NCBI GenBank assembly: GCA_037954325.1
Contig: JBBMNZ010000003.1
Location: 8,351,965-8,415,964, forward strand
DNA from: Fistularia commersonii
Lineage: Eukaryota; Chordata; Actinopteri; Syngnathiformes; Fistulariidae
Direction: 5' to 3'
DNA length: 64,000 nt
Part shown: positions 10,881-23,530 of the stretch, in pieces
Layout of the letters: every line of letters starts with the position of its first letter
Position numbering within the stretch: the stretch's first letter is position 1
Position numbers and translations under genes: made by a program
Notes under the pieces: generated by a model
Database searches by the model: none
Seen by the model: the letters and a program-made list of their open reading frames with translations, nothing else
What the model was told of the DNA's origin: nothing

Positions 10881-13467
10881 GAAAAATAAATTCTTATCCC
10901 ACGGCAGTGAAAGAGCTATTCAAAAGCTAAGAAGTAAAATGATAATGATAGTAATAATATTTTTTTATTTAATAATGAAGTCATACCTCAAGTATACAGT
11001 AGAGACATATACAGATTCAAAAATGCTAATTTAAAAGAAGCAATAAAAGCGAAAACCTTGTCAAAGTAAAAAAATAAATAAATAAATAAAATGATAATAA
11101 AAATAAGAGCAACATGGGGTAATTAAACCCTGTGTTTTTTTTATTGTGTTTTTTGTCACTCGTCTAATTTTCCCCTTCTTCACAATCGCCGGCTGATTCC
11201 CTCGCTCATTTCCACCTTCCATCGGTAACTTATAAATCATGCAAAGCTCTTCAATCTAGTGAACTATTAAGCAGAGAATTTACCACAAATACATTTTGCC
11301 TGGCCGCTTGCTTCTCATGCCCGTTCTTCTGGAGATAATGTCAGGCTGAGTTATGGTATAATAAGCAGGTAGAAGAAGGAAGCCCCCCCACCCCAACCCA
11401 TAAAAGAACAGCTAAACGGGGAACATCAATTAACACCGGTTTACACCTAGCTGAAATGGCAGCACAAAAGGAAGCGAAAGGGACGAGTGGGAATTATCAA
11501 GAAGTCGAGGCCAGGATGTTTTGGTTATTTTAGAAGGATGTAAATATGGGAGCGGGGATGTGGATCTTATAACGCTCTACCACAGGCACCTGCAGCTTTA
11601 TGAGCCAAACAGGTCTAGGATATGTGCCACATGAGGGATCTCACTATTTTCCTGTTTTGGGCCAACAGCCAACACATTGTCCAGTCTGCTGAGCAGGAGA
11701 TTGGCTGTCAACTTTCCTTGAGGAAAAAGCCCCGGTGTCAGAGAGAGAGAGAGGAGGAGGGAGACTGAGGATGAGCTGCCGCCGCCGCCTGCTCCCCAAA
11801 CACTTCATGCACAAACCTCCCTCCGGGCTGTGGAACCACTGCATTATGTCACCGTGATGCCCGGATCTGTTCGGCTCCTCTTTCCACCTCTGAGTTCAGA
11901 GTTTATTCAGCAGCCTCCCCGCTTCTACAAAACTCCCAGGCTCTTTTCATCATCTGAACTCTACGTGTCAAGGGCACCTGCCAGCACAGGTTTTGTGAAG
12001 GAGTATTTCTGATTGTGCGTTGACTTGTTTTATGAATGTAACTGAGCACTAAAAAGAAGAAAATAAATCTCCAAACTTTGTTTGAAAGGTGAGTGATGAA
12101 AAATTGTTAAAAAAAAAAGATGAGAAAGGAAGCTTCAACTTTGTGTTTATAAAGATTGGGAAATGAGACAGGTTGAACACCTGGAGGGAAACAAATTACA
12201 AAAGCTTTGCAGATGGAGGTGGATTAGAAAAAAAAGTGGTTGCTGCCTGAGAGAACAGCTGGAAGTCAAGGCAAACTGGAAGAAGTCAGAATAGCTACTG
12301 AGCTGAAATAAATGCCAGAAAAAGTAACCTTTAAAAAAAAAAAAAAAAAAAAGACAATAAATAGATTGCACCGCTGTGCGTCTGCAATCTGTCTTCTGCT
12401 CGAATAAAAGTTTAAATAAAAGTGGGGAGAGGCAGGTACATCTAAATATTCACAAACCTGAGAAAGAAAAAAAAAAAAAGAAAGAAAAATTAGCATTGCG
12501 CTGAGAAGACGCCAAGTGAGTCTCGAGAGGGGGCTCTAAGTACGCAGCTGCTTCTGCTGATCACTTTTCCCTTTTGAAAAGATCCTGGATTTATTCTCGT
12601 TAAGTGCTAAAATCTCACCCCTTTTTCCTGCGACTTGAACAACCAAACAATGGCGACATCCATGAAACTATCCTTCCAACACTTATATTCTGGAAAAAAA
12701 AAAATTTCGACCGCCATTCACTCCTGGTACTCCTCTACACCGAAGCAATTATTCTTTCTGGAAGACTAAAGAAATTTTTACATGTCGTACCTGACACTTC
12801 TTTGCTTATTCCTCTGTACAAATATAATCAAAACATAGTGATAAGGTAACACAGAGATTGGAGCAAGAGAGGGAGAAAGAGAGAAAGCAAGACAAGCAGC
12901 AATAAAAATAAGAAAAGCAGGAGGTGTTAGTGGTCGTAGCCGGCAGCAGGGAAAGTTGATTGCGTGAGATGTGGCAAAACCTTTGACGTGAGCATTAAAT
13001 GTGATTCCATCAAGACACCTCGACGCTTGCTGTTCCCTGAAATGCAATCATACTTTCCCAACCTTTGACATAACTGGAGGCTTTTAAATAGAGGACTGAG
13101 GCTCCGCCATTTAGAACAACACAAAGACTCTTTAGTGCACTCCGTCAACATCCATGTGATATTATAATTTATTATGATATCAAATATAATTATAAATTAA
13201 CATAATTTATTAATCTTTTTAATTTTGAGATATTTCCAAAAACAAAAATACAGGCGCAAAACCAAGTTCATAGACTCTTGAAATGTAAAATCAGGTACTT
13301 TCAATCATTCTAACTGCTAAGAGCAACAGTTCTTCAAAACTGAATGCAGGTAATATTTGAATGTGTTCCAGAGTTCCCCCTTTTTCATGATTCAATTAAA
13401 AAAAATAAAAATACAGCACCTGAACAAGGCCAGATATGATATCTACAGATTTTATGTTTCATCAATA
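10881..13467. other. Intergenic sequence without a recognised gene
   Basis: This is AT-rich with A/T homopolymers (10770-10795, 11069-11092, 12332-12352, 12467-12487). Short open frames here are not protein-like. I see no RNA gene or intact mobile element. Confidence 0.5.
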
Positions 13468-13545
13468 AGGGCAGCACGGTGGTGAAATGGATATAGTCTC
13501 CGCCTCATGACAAGAAGGTCCCTGGTTGGACCTGTGTGTGTGTGT
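13468..13545 (+). mobile_element. Head of a dispersed SINE-like repeat
   Basis: The sequence GGCAGCACGGTGGTGAAATG, continuing to 'ctccgcctcatgacaagaaggtccctggttggacc', is the 5' part of a repeat very common in teleosts. More complete copies are at 14486-14712 (minus), 20323-20566 (minus) and 59853-60175 (plus). It runs out into a TG microsatellite. Confidence 0.5.
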
Positions 13546-14485
13546 GTGAGGTTAAAAAATAAATCATTAACTGTGACACTTTTACCAAACCTATCTGTCC
13601 ACTTTAAGTCCGTTTGACTCTCAAATCCAAAGAAATATTCAAAATTTTCTTCCAGTAAAAATCCTTAGTTGTACCACTTTATGTATCCTCACGTCTACTC
13701 ATATAATATATATAGTTTAATAGGGATTTCTAGAACTTTTTGAAGGTTGTGTGCTAAAAAAAATCTTTATCTGTTTTTACCAGTTCAATGCAATGATAAA
13801 ATGCTTCTCACAGCAAGAGTGAGACCACTACTTCTTTTTCTCTGACTTTTCTTCCACTCGGCAATTTCTTAAGAGCACCAAAGCCACCCGCCACCCCCGT
13901 CTCCTCACATGCACATATGCACACACACGCGTGCTATCAATTATATCTTGCATGAATCACGTGTCAACATTGTACTTTCTACATGCGGGAAATCCCTCAG
14001 GCAGACGTTTTTCTTTTAATTTTTTGGGGGGGAGGGGGTTACAGTTATATTTGTGAACAGATTTCCTCCTAAGTTAGTGAAATAAATTGTAGGGAATATT
14101 TTTAGAGATCGATTTGATCTAACTAAAGCATCCGCAGAGAAAGAATTACAACAATGAACAAAATAAAGTAGTCCGTGAATAACAGACGGAGGTTATTATT
14201 ATATCACATCTAGAATGAAATGTCATACGACAGCAGCTTATTTCAATATTAGGAGAAATATGTATTAAAATCTAAGCTGAAGGAAAGCCCTAAATAGAGC
14301 TCCAAAATCAGCACTCTGGCGTTGAGTGAACAATTTCCCTGTTAGCTAGGCTAATGCAACAATTAAAGAAAAAACTAAAAGTTGCGTTGAGGATCTGTAA
14401 AGTAGGTAAAGAAGACATGTTTGCGGAGCTGCTGTTTTACAGTCGGATGGAGAAAAGTCTTAATATGTTGCCATGACTAGCAACA

Positions 14486-14712
14486 TTTGGCGAGAGGCAG
14501 GATACACCCTGGACTGGTCGCCAGGCAATCACAGGGCCACATGCAAAGTCACTCACTCATTCGGGGCAATTTTCCAAATTTGTTTTTCCAATTAACCTGC
14601 TGCATGTTACACTGTGGGAGGAAATCGGAGGAAACCCACGCAGACACGGTCCCCTCGTCGGAATCAAACCAGGGTCCTTCATGCTGTGAGGCGCTAACCA
14701 CTGCGCCGGTAA
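14486..14712 (-). mobile_element. Dispersed SINE-like repeat, antisense copy
   Basis: Read on the minus strand it gives the order 'gcgcagtggttagcgcctcacagc ... ccctggtttgattcc ... ttgcatgtggccctgtgattgcctggcgaccagtccagggtgtatcctgcctctcgcc'. That is the same order as at 59853-60175. The B-box-like ggtttgattcc supports a tRNA-derived origin. It abuts a large compound microsatellite. Confidence 0.65.
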
Positions 14713-14760
14713 CATCCATACAGGACTGGTAAATGAATTCAACAGATTTTTGTTTCTAAA

Positions 14761-14806
14761 TGTGTATATAAATATATATATATATATATACACACATGCA
14801 CACACA

Positions 14807-14870
<64 letters not shown>

Positions 14871-14918
14871 TATACTGTATACACACACATATATATATAC
14901 ACACACACATCTATATAT

Positions 14919-14949
<31 letters not shown>

Positions 14950-14973
14950 TACATACACACACATATACTGTAT

Positions 14974-15020
<47 letters not shown>

Positions 15021-15024
15021 TATG
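14761..15024. repeat. Compound (TA)n/(CA)n microsatellite
   Basis: About 264 bp of interleaved TA and CA runs. The palindromic core CATATACTGTATACACACAC occurs twice (about 14869 and 14963), so part of the tract is itself duplicated. Six overlapping open frames on both strands are Ile-Tyr, His-Thr or Val-Cys repeats with no coding meaning. Confidence 0.95.
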
Positions 15025-15559
15025 TGTTCAAGAGGAATTTTCACTTAAGGAAACAAATATTTGTAGAACACAGAGTAACTTGAACTTTAACAATCTTGAG
15101 CTACTTTTGAACTTTTTCTTCCCGAGGTGTTCTCCTCCTCAACACATCACTGTGCTAAATCACTTCCGCCCCCCCCAATACTCCACTGATTCTCTTCCAG
15201 ATGGACTGCGCTGACCTCCGGCTTGGCGGGGTTAACAACATCCATAGAAGCTCTATGCCTCTATCAGACTGAAGAACAACACCGCCACGAAACATACCGC
15301 TGTCTTTTTTTAACCTTCACTTTCTTTGAGTCCTCACTCCTCGGGGTCTCTGTCGAGGTCACTGGCAACCGTCGCTCAAAAAGAAAGTCTATTTCTTTGT
15401 CGCGGGTTCATTTTATGAATTTAATAAACAAGTGTAGGTATGAGACAAACACCCAGTACTCTTTTTGATTAATGTAAGTAATGTAAAGTACTGAAAAGTA
15501 AAAAAAACACAACTGATTAATTATCTTTTTTTTCATTTGCCCTTTCACTTACTGTCTAA

Positions 15560-15830
15560 AGATGTTCTTTTTCTTCATCTGCCTCCATCTAACCTGCTCC
15601 TCTTCACTCAGACCAACTGACTTCATCTCCTCTCTGGTCCTCCTGCCCTGCACTTCCAACTACTGCATCTTATTCCCTCGGTTGAAATCAAAACAGTCTC
15701 TCCCCTTTAGAGGTCAAAACCATCTCAGTCAAACTTTATCTCCAGAACATCAAACATGTGCTGTCCCACTGATGGATCCATTCCTGACCCTTTCCATTCT
15801 CCTCAATGCCACTGTTTCTAAACCAGACTA
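15560..15830 (-). mobile_element. Degenerate non-LTR retrotransposon fragment, RTE-like
   Basis: The minus strand resembles the C-terminal end of the reverse-transcriptase ORF of RTE-type LINEs. It has the order GGACAGCACATG, ctggagataaag, tgagatggttttgac, gcaggaggaccagagaggagatgaagtcagttggt, gaggagcaggttagatggaggcagatga. Stops and frameshifts break it, so it is a fossil. The plus-strand frame at 15562-15936 is an antisense artefact. Family is from memory. Confidence 0.5.
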
Positions 15831-15936
15831 CACGGCTGGTCTCATCACCATCTTGCACACCTTATCACTCTTATTGCACATCACAGCTGACACTTTTCAC
15901 TTTCCCATTACAAACTGTTTGCACACATCAGTCTAA

Positions 15937-18900
15937 ACATGCACAAAAGTCCATAAATATTCTTGAAAATCCTGTTTCTCCATTTCTTGGTAAGAGTCAT
16001 GTTAGCCAAAAAAAAACACACGTATTTATTTTTCTATGGAAACTTCATAAAAAAATTGAAAAAAAGCCTCATCTCAAGGACATACAGGAGGAGTCAAAAA
16101 AATATAAAATGAACCTCAGTCATCTGCCAGGTTCATGTTAAAATTTATGATTGTGGAACTGCGATGGAAACGGATCCTCCAGCTCCTTCCAATGGTGAGA
16201 GCAACGGGAAGCCGAGCAGACCGCAAGAGGTGGAGGTTTCCAATTAATCTGCCCATTTACTTACTTTGCCCTCTCACTGGACTATGACTTATAATAGATG
16301 TGACAGGGATGTAACAAATATTTACATGCATACTGATCAAAATGACATTCATAAAGTTTGCATAATGGAATTACTGACATTCAGCGTCTCCAGCGAAAAG
16401 GGCTCATGACCTACAGGTTGACCTTTCCGTCTCCCTTCCCCATCTCAGCCATCTTGAGATGAAAGACCGGGATTTTATTTATTTATTTGGCCCGCCCGGT
16501 GCTGCCAGAAAAGCTGAAGGAATTGCAATCAGATACGACTTTGTGCAGTTTGCTTTCAAACTCCTGACTTTTCACGTGATCCATCGACTCTGGAAAAAAA
16601 AATCAGGTAAAAATGCCGTTTCTTTAAACCACGAGGTGAGTTTGTGCGAAATTAAGAACGTCTGTCAGTCAGCGACATAAAGACAGAAGGAGTCTGTGTT
16701 ACCGGAGGAAGACAGCCCATGAAAACATGGATGTGGGTAGAGATCGCTGAGAAACAGCCTTGCTCCTTCAACCCTGGAAAACCTAGGCTTGATTGGCCAT
16801 GTTCAGCTCCACGCGCCTGCCCCTGCCGGGAAATGGGTTTTCTGCAATTTTTTTTTTTTCCTCCTCTCCCTCTTTCATTTCTTTCCCCACTTCATTGCTC
16901 AGTATGTTCACTTCAGCACAGCGGAAGGTAGTTCAGAATCCTCACTACATAACACAGGTCATTTAGAGAGAAAAATGAGGCCCCTAAGGCTACTAGAAAT
17001 GTCACGAGAAACAATACTTTGCTACCTGTACAAAAAATAAATTCAGGAACTCTGTGGGGTAGACTTTTCCTTTTGGGAACAAAAGAAAATGAATGTGATG
17101 ATTGTGAGTGGCCATTCTTGTAGTTCAAAAAAACAAACTTCAAACAAGTAGTTTGAAACCTTGCAACCTGAAACTCAACAAATCAGTGTTTATCTATTAA
17201 TCACAGAATAAATGTTATGAAAAAAAACAAAACAAAAACGAAGATTTGTTTTCCCATCAGCTTGAAAAATTAAATATAAACCCTGAGGCAACCCCCGTAA
17301 TTCAACCTGAGCTCTCACAAGGTCGTTGATTATTCACTTTAATTATCACTGGAAGCGCACTCCACATTCAGAAGGTACGGTGCCATCAGTCAAGCAAAAC
17401 ATTTTTTATCCATTCTTTGCCAGATCCCTTTTTTCCCCTCATACGTCTAGACAATCCTGTGATTCTGTGGAAAAACCCAAATCCCAAATCAGCAAGTTCT
17501 TTTGCTCAGTCACTCATCATGATTGTAATTTGTCCCTTTAAACATGTGCTTTTAGTCCTCTTTAATTAAACCCGAGCTGACATCGCCAAGCCGCGGGGTT
17601 GGAAAAAAAAAAAAATAATAAGACCAAGGGAAAGGGCAACGATATATTCACACTAGGCCGTGCACGGTGGCCCGGTAGATTTTAAAACTAACGTTGCACA
17701 GACTGACTCGGAGAAGATGGGAGCCCTATTTGCAAGATTTGTCATCCCGTTTCCTGACTCCCTTACCACCCCCGATGGAACTGCACTGCTTGCCCATGTG
17801 GTTTTAGCTCGAATTCATGAGACATTGGCCCAGTATAAAGCACGGTGTGGGAAAAAAAAGGGTGGATTTAAGAAAGCCGGGGGCGCCGTTACTCAATATG
17901 AGTGAGAACGCCTCGCAAATTTCAATGCTAGAAGCACGAGTTAACCCGCGGGAGGAGATGGTCGTAAAGATAAAGATCAACTCCGGAGCTCATCTGCCCC
18001 TGAAGGTGACCCTCGGCAAAAACGCTGGAGGGTCATCACAGTCTGGCTACCAAACCTGCCAGCCGTCTGCTCCACGCTCCCAGTGCATTCAACACAAATG
18101 AGTTGTTTTACATGCGATTAAATCTTAAAAGGTGATTTTTCATTTTTAAATTCTCATCTATTCAGAGAACAGTCTTAACATTTCCCATAAAGATTATTAG
18201 ATTTTAAATCAATTATACCCATCAGGCTTGGAATTGTGCATTCCTGTGGGGCCTGTCCCTGGAGGGAAAAAAAAAAAAAAAAACAGGAAAAAAAAAAAGG
18301 CAAGCTTTCTGACCTCTGTCTCTTAGGATCGGGGTGTTACATTGTTAACTTTTCAAGCATTGGAAAGTTTCTGTGAGGAAGTCACGGCTAAGCAGATCAT
18401 GCAAAACAGTAGCCATTGGTATTGAAGAAAAATACACTCACAGGTCAATTGCTGGGGTCGTGGATTGGACCCAGCTCCCCGATGCTCGACCACTTTAATC
18501 TGTCCGGGTATGGATTTGTGAAGATGGGTCCGTGAGGCCGGCTTGTCCGTCATAAAATCCCTCCTGTTCTACCACATCCCGAGGGCGCTCTACAGGGATG
18601 ACTGCGATCATATTGTCGAATTCAAGATCTCAGTCTGAGTTTTTTGGCATGGCGCGTGATCCTGCTGGAGGCACTGCATTATTCCCCTTAAACGTTGCAG
18701 ACAGTCCAGACTGTCCGGGGGACGTTTCTCTCTCAAACCTTCTGTTGTGCCCTTGTACAGCCTTGCAAACCTCGTTTGTTACAGCTGACAGGAGCGGCAC
18801 CCGGTGCGGTCCACCTGCCCGTCTCTGCTGGGTTCCACGTGCTATCAGCTAAAGTTCTGCAAACTTTGGTAGAAGCGAGCACCTTTTCCGAGTTACAGTT

Positions 18901-20322
18901 GCCTTTTTATCGTCTCAAGTTGTTGAGAACTCTGGTTGTGGAGCGCTTTAGCTGCTGCTCACCAGATATCACCCCTCTCTCTCCTGGCCACTCTGTAAAC
19001 TCTAAAAATGGCTGTCTGTTAAAATCTTAAAGTCTCTCAAAGCTCTTTTCTTCCCTTCTTCTGATACTCCATTTTGAAATCCCACAGGTGGTCTTGCTCA
19101 CGTCTACCTGGCCCGACCTACTGAGTTACTGCCTTGTGATTGGCTGATTCGGTGTGGGCGTGAGCAAGCCCTGCACAGGTGTGCTTTCGGTAAGAGAGGA
19201 AGGCGTTCACAAAACACACAATGCGGTTTTGTGATTGCAGGCTATGCTAGTTTTTTTATTTGAATTCTGATACAGACGCATCATCCAAAAGTGCTATTCA
19301 TTACAATAAATTAGTGGTACTTTAAAGATTTGGGACTTAAATCAAAAAAATAAAAAATAAATAAAATTCTCATGCACTGACAGTCAGCTCGGACACCACT
19401 TCGAAATCAGAAAAGACTCCCTGCTCAGGAAGATTTCAGTTCTTGCAACACCGAATTACACCGGATGTCAGTTTGAAGATGTTTGTCTGCCCAGAAATCG
19501 ACGGCTGAAAAGTATAATCCTATTTATGTATTAAAAATTACAGCCGCGTGGCGGGGAAACTGAATTATTGAATTCACAGTGACACATAACTGTGGTGTTT
19601 GGAAGAAAAATAGGCAGCAGCTCCGATGGAAAGCAGAGAAATGACTCCTGAGCTGCAGAGGGAGAATATTAACCTGTACGCTCCGAGTAGCTTTGCTCAC
19701 CAACACACACACACACACACACACATGCACACACCAAGGTTGGGGTCTCGTGTGAAATAATGAGCCGCAGCCGAAGGACCATTGCACTTTCTGCCTTTTC
19801 ACTTCCAAAGGTCACTCCTGTTGATCCCTGCAGCAGCTGCGAGGTTGAGGGAGAATAAGTGAGTGCAGATGGGGGGCTGAGATTGGAACCGGAGCCAAGA
19901 AGACAGACACAATTAAAATGCACTGATTAAGATTGAATTAAGACAAGTGTTTTGTTAGCTGCCAGATATTGCTTCTCTATTCAGCTGAATTTAAATAAGT
20001 CCATTACCACCTTTGTGTTGTAATAAATGGTTCAGCAGTCACTGATTTGAGCACTTATGATGGGATGTGAGCCTGAATTTCTTAGCAGTCTTCACTTCAG
20101 GAGGGGAGGATTGTTTCAGCTGGGAGGTGCAGGAACATGTAAACAATGCCACCCAGTGGTTCCTTGGAGCAGACAACTCAGTGTCTGTATCATTACATAG
20201 AAGTGTGTTTGTAGTAAATAAATATATTTAATGTGTTTGGGTATAGCATAAAACAAATTTGAGAAACCAATATGCTTTGCATATTAAAAATCTCAACTTT
20301 TTTCACCAATCAAATGATTTAC
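15937..20322. other. Intergenic sequence without a recognised gene
   Basis: Mostly unique sequence with CA repeats at 19702-19727 and A runs at 17600-17615 and 18268-18300. Several frames of 60-111 codons occur at 17660-19030, but none shows a domain, splice context or codon pattern that convinces me. This should be the region downstream of igsf11, between it and the next gene to the left, which is not in the window. Confidence 0.5.
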
Positions 20323-20566
20323 TCATTACTTCATTCATACATCTTGCATTATCTATACCGCCTATCCCGTTATTGATCCGGGACCGGTCAATAACAACCA
20401 TTCACTGTCTGGGCAACTTCAGGTCTCTGGTGACTCCACTGGATGTTTCAGGCTTTGGGTGGAAACTGGAGAACCTGTAGGAAACATGAGGAACATGGAG
20501 ACTCCACGCAGGAAGGCCCCTTGTCGGGAACCAATCGGGGACCTACTTGCTGTGAGGCCAAAGCGT
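20323..20566 (-). mobile_element. Dispersed SINE-like repeat, antisense copy
   Basis: On the minus strand it reads 'cgctttggcctcacagcaagtaggtcc...ccttcctgcgtggagtctcc...agacctgaagttgcccagacagtgaatgg...aacgggataggcggtatagataatgcaaga'. It runs from the head to the typical '...gataagcggtatagataatgg' tail of this fish repeat. It lies about 350 bp downstream of the proposed igsf11 polyadenylation signal. Confidence 0.6.
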
Positions 20567-20914
20567 TAAAAACATCACCCCCGAGGCGTGCTGAAAACCG
20601 ATGATAAACTCATATGTAGTGTTTTTGTATAAAGTACTTTCATATACATATATGAATGAAAATACTATATATGATTTTAAAATATGTATTTATATATTCA
20701 GTACATATATGTGTGTATGTATGTATATAAATGGACATACACATAAATATACACACATACACAGTTGAAATCTTTAAAGCTAAATAATAATTAACATTTC
20801 AGCATAAAGGTGTACTCACTATGCCCTCTTTAGCACCATTTAGATTTATAGACATCAATACTGTTTGTACAAAATCTTCCCACACATTCACAGAAATGAG
20901 ATGAGACGCTGATT

Positions 20915-23530
20915 ACAATGTATTAACAATATTTATTCACTACATGTTCCAGTGTTATTTTGTTTGTCCTACTTCATTTCAAACCAACAGTAAGAACAAG
21001 ATGTATTTCTTTACATATTTACACCAGGGTTTGGTCAATATCCATCTTTATACACAGTCCATGAACCACCTCATGCACCAGTGTGTCAACTTAAGAGACG
21101 CCGCTTTCTTCTTCTCCATTGATCTGGATTTAACACTGAATATTGGCTTGTTTGGTTTTTGCTCCTTAAAACGGAGGGCAGAGAGTCACGTCACGCTCCC
21201 TGCATCACTGTTCTCTCGGCAAAGAACAAAAACCCAGGGTCTCGGAGGAAATCTTCTCCAAAGGGGGGGAGGGGGGGTTACCTGACCGGTCGGACATCAT
21301 TTGGAAACACCAGACAGACGGATGGGTTGGGGAAGGAAGACGCAACCAGAATTGTGGAACATCTCAGATTTTTTTTGATTCCTGATTTTCAGCAGCGGTA
21401 CATCCAGATCTTCCTGACTGATCTAAACCGATACCTGGTTGCAGGGACTGATCAGGAAAAAAAAAAAAAAAAAAAAACACAAAAATGAACTCAGAAGGGA
21501 ATTTGATCAAAAATAAATAAAGAAAACCTCTCAGGATAAAGAATTGATCCAGGTCTAGATTATCAATAACACACTTGGAATATATTTATCAATCTTTCTT
21601 TTCAACGTCCATGCTTTAAACTGAAACAATGACATCTTTTTAAATTATACCTTGGCTTGTATTTATTGCTCATTTTCTGGGTTTAAAAAAAAGTAGAGTT
21701 TATTTGGCTCTGTACCTCTCTCATGTAACACATCTGGTGTTTTTTGATCAACATCCGTCTCTTTATAAATTGCAATAATGATTAACTGCCGGACACGGTG
21801 TGAGAAACAGACATGTAATACTAAAAAAAAAACATAAAAATAAATTGATTCATTTGTCCCAGTTCTAAAAAATGGCAAAATAGTACATTTCAATAAAAGC
21901 TGTGGATTTTTAATATGATAGTGAAAACAAAGAAAAGAAAAAAAATATATATATACTGCGTTTTAAACTCAAATATTTGCTATATCAAGTATTGCATGAT
22001 ACTGAGCAACTATCTGTGTGGCGCGTTGAGTTAATGCACAGTAAGACGTTTTTGAACCCCGCAAAAGTTCCAACTGTTCATCCACCCCATAAATTTGGTT
22101 AAAATATTAATATAGCAGGTTAAAAAAAGAATAACAACAATAATAATAATAAAAATAAAACACAGTGACTTTCCACCAAATACAGCAGAGGTGTGAACCG
22201 TGTGGCCGGCAGTGTTAAAAGAAATGTATCTACCTTGGATGTTGTCTTAAAATGGCAATACCCATGACAAAATGAACGCATTAAACAACCCACCCCCCCA
22301 AAAAAATCCCTTCATTGAAATCAATAATACTGTATATCGAAAACCCAATACGCTGGCTAATGTAACAAAAGTTAAGACACGTAAGTTGTGAAATGTGTAT
22401 CGGTCAGTCATGTCTTTTTGTTGATGAGTCACAATCTAGCCTACTGTTGTAAGTACAAGTATATACAGTAGAAAACAACAGGTGCTTGCCTTTGTCAAGG
22501 GGGAACCCAAAAAAAAAAAAAAAAAAAATCACCTTTAAATATATATATTTGTTTCCTTTATAAAGCATTTAATTTTATGAAATAAGACATCCTCTCACAT
22601 CCACTTCACCTCAAAGCAGCATCGATTTGACTTGAGCCAGATAGGAAGGGGGGGGGGGGTCAGCAAAGCCGTCGACCGCAGCCTCATCCCCTCTCTCAGT
22701 GTGCGGTTCTGAATGGCGAGGGGGGGTAAAGTGTTTCCTCTCTACTAGACGGTAGTTTCTGTATAAAATTCCTCTGAAAAGTGCAAAAACTCAATCAAAA
22801 TGTTTGCATTCAGTGACGTATAGTATATAGTGTAACGTATTGCACCCAATAAAGCCCCCCTACTCTCTGCGCTTCTAAGGCCATGTCAACCAATATCATA
22901 AAAGTCTATGTACGTTCATCTCAAGTTGATCCCCATAAACACTTAAACATTCACTTTATCTTTTTTTTTTTTTTTTAAATCAATGCATAATTATCGTCGC
23001 TGCTATTAGGATCAATCTGAAGAAAAGAAAAAAGAAGGGAAAGGAACAAGATGGACTTAATTTGTTGATCCTTAAATAGGGAGACACATGCAGTTGCAAG
23101 GAGAACCAGAGAGCTCGCTTCAGTCCAGGGGTGAAAATGCCTTGAGCCATTTCCATTTTTTTTTTTGTTTGTTTAAAAAAAAAAAAGGAAAAGAACTCAT
23201 GGCGTGTCGCTCTATCTTGAAATCTTGGAAAAATAGTCCCACCGCCGCACCCGTGAAGAAAATCCAAGCGTGGTGTTTTTCACAAAGTCCTCACCTACAA
23301 AACAAAGGGTCCCTTCCCCCGTCGAGGAATTGGCATTTGAACGAACTCCCAACTCGTTTTACGATAAAAACCTCGTGACATGTAGAAAGACACGTTTATA
23401 AAGGGCAGCGGGCTGCTTCAGCCCAGACTCCGGTCTTACGTCCTCACTGGGTTTTCAAAACAACACGACCAAAGAAGAAAAGTCACTTGATGGACACCCG
23501 TCCCCCCTCTCCCACCCATGAAATCAGACT
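20915..23530 (-). other. igsf11: igsf11 3' UTR (proposed)
   Basis: The last coding exon continues after the stop at 23531-23533 with no evident need for a further splice. Minus-strand AATAAA signals occur at 21662-21667 and 20932-20937. The second is followed by a GT-rich stretch (ctgtgaatgtgtgggaag) suitable as a downstream element, so I place the main end near 20915, giving about 2.6 kb. A shorter form ending near 21640 is also possible. Short open frames within it are not protein-like. Boundaries are inference and need transcript data. Confidence 0.5.
20932..20937 (-). promoter_or_regulatory. Candidate distal polyadenylation signal of igsf11
   Basis: AATAAA on the minus strand, inside GTGAATAAATATTG. 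It is the last such hexamer in the proposed 3' UTR before a SINE-like repeat. A GT-rich stretch follows about 50 bp downstream. Confidence 0.4.

Noticed and set aside
14557..15214. Long overlapping frames on both strands (up to 154 codons)
   Set aside because: They are translations of a TA/CA compound microsatellite.
15562..15936. Plus-strand frame of 124 codons
   Set aside because: It is antisense to a degenerate RTE-like retrotransposon fragment; pyrimidine-rich DNA keeps the frame open.
16163..16246. Short plus-strand frame METDPPAPSNGESNGKPSRP with a GTGAGA donor-like site inside
   Set aside because: Only about 27 codons before a stop, no partner exon and no promoter signal. It could be a first exon but is indistinguishable from chance.
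17660..18101. Two overlapping plus-strand frames, one Lys/Gly-rich
   Set aside because: The sequence is somewhat protein-like, but there is no recognisable family, no splice sites that join it to a neighbour and no conservation evidence. Not enough to call a gene.
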